Source: an uncultured Lachnospiraceae bacterium (GTDB taxonomy: Bacteria; Bacillota; Clostridia; Lachnospirales; Lachnospiraceae). Taken from it: 5,929 nucleotides of DNA. Numbering within the stretch: position 1 is the first letter of the stretch; every line of letters starts with the position of its first letter. The notes below the pieces were generated by a model. The model made no database searches and was not told the DNA's origin. It worked only from the letters and a program-made list of their open reading frames with translations. Shown piece after piece: positions 5,655 through 5,929 of this stretch. The DNA lies in contig CAJUFQ010000065.1 of NCBI GenBank assembly GCA_910585625.1, forward strand, positions 1-5,929, given 5' to 3'. A program made the position numbers and the translations under genes.

Positions 5655-5929
5655 CTATGGAAGCCTGTTTTTATCTCCCCATTCGCACATGCCATCTAAT
5701 ATGGGAATGAGTGACTTTCCACGTTCTGTAAGGCTGTATTCGACCTTTGGCGGAATCTGCGGGTATTCTTTTCTGTTTACCAACTGGTCTGCCTCTAATG
5801 CTTTTAATGTAGAGCTTAGCGTTTTGAAAGAGATCTCGCCAATATACTTTTTCATTTCATTAAAGCGGACGATGCCAAATTCCATAAGCGTATAAAGAAT
5901 TGTCATTTTGTATTTCCCATTGATGAGGG
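5655..5929 (-). CDS. HxlR-family winged-helix transcriptional regulator (N-terminus outside window)
   Basis: Read on the minus strand, the frame is open from the window edge to TAG at 5655-5657, about 91 residues of a protein usually 100-125 long. The visible part begins LINGKYKMTILYTL, matching the family's GGKWKLLILWEL helix with Tyr in place of Trp. It continues with VRFNEMKKYIGEISFKTLSSTLKALEADQLVNRKEY (recognition-helix region), PPKVEYSLTERG (the wing) and the closing LDGMCEWG. Because the conserved INGKYK residues lie upstream of the Met at 5906, that Met is internal and the true start is beyond the window. HxlR proteins are small dimeric DNA-binding regulators, often of adjacent oxidoreductase or detoxification genes; the target is probably divergent and off the right edge. 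It converges on the GH42 gene and need not regulate it. The single visible Cys, in MCEWG, is near the C-terminus. Confidence 0.9.
   Translation of the reverse strand, partial: LINGKYKMTILYTLMEFGIVRFNEMKKYIGEISFKTLSSTLKALEADQLVNRKEYPQIPPKVEYSLTERGKSLIPILDGMCEWGDKNRLP

Noticed and set aside
5641..5895. Plus-strand 84-codon frame opposite the HxlR gene
   Set aside because: It is the complement of a clear HxlR coding frame and has no RBS.
1..5929. CRISPR array, tRNA, rRNA, riboswitch or insertion-sequence ends
   Set aside because: No regularly spaced repeats, no tRNA cloverleaf or rRNA sequence, no recognisable riboswitch core and no transposase-flanking inverted repeats were seen on either strand.

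Overview
The window looks like chromosomal accessory DNA from a low-to-moderate GC member of the Clostridia, most likely a gut Lachnospiraceae. This rests on AGGAGG/GGGAGG-type ribosome binding sites, TTG start usage, AT-rich spacers, and the gene types present: a GPH-type sugar symporter beside a cytoplasmic GH42 enzyme, a roughly 400-residue AraC regulator, and a large serine recombinase of the integrative-element type. The genus cannot be fixed from the sequence alone.

Layout, left to right. (1) 1-458, plus: the last ~150 residues of a Zn/Cd/Pb-exporting P1B-type ATPase (CadA/ZntA class), entering from outside the window. (2) 459-583: a short stretch with no intact gene, holding a good ribosome binding site in front of a 7-codon frame that dies at once; it looks like junction debris. 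(3) 584-820, plus: the isolated C-terminal ~75 residues of a large serine recombinase, a relic of an integrative or transposable element. (4) 798-2006, plus: an AraC-family transcriptional regulator whose TTG start lies inside the recombinase relic. (5) 2091-3479, plus: a 12-TM GPH-family (MelB/GusB-like) cation:glycoside symporter. (6) 3510-5546, plus: a 678-residue cytoplasmic GH42 beta-galactosidase-like enzyme. (7) 5547-5654: a GC-rich block of inverted repeats between convergent genes. (8) 5655-5929, minus: an HxlR-family winged-helix regulator, N-terminus outside the window.

Functionally, genes 4-6 form a compact sugar-utilisation locus: a dedicated regulator, an importer for an intact galactoside and a cytoplasmic hydrolase. 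The regulator-symporter gap carries a tandem direct repeat (14 of 15 positions identical, 20-bp period) immediately upstream of a plausible -35/-10 pair. That is the arrangement expected for an AraC-type activator site and is the best regulatory lead here. The symporter and hydrolase are separated by only 30 bp with no visible terminator and are almost certainly co-transcribed. The left flank (metal ATPase tail, junction debris, recombinase tail) looks like the scar of a decayed mobile element abutting the sugar locus. I do not see a clearly new type of system. The points most worth following are the putative operator, the regulator start arising from the relic, the competing hairpins after the hydrolase, and the altered galactose-pocket residue in the GH42 enzyme.
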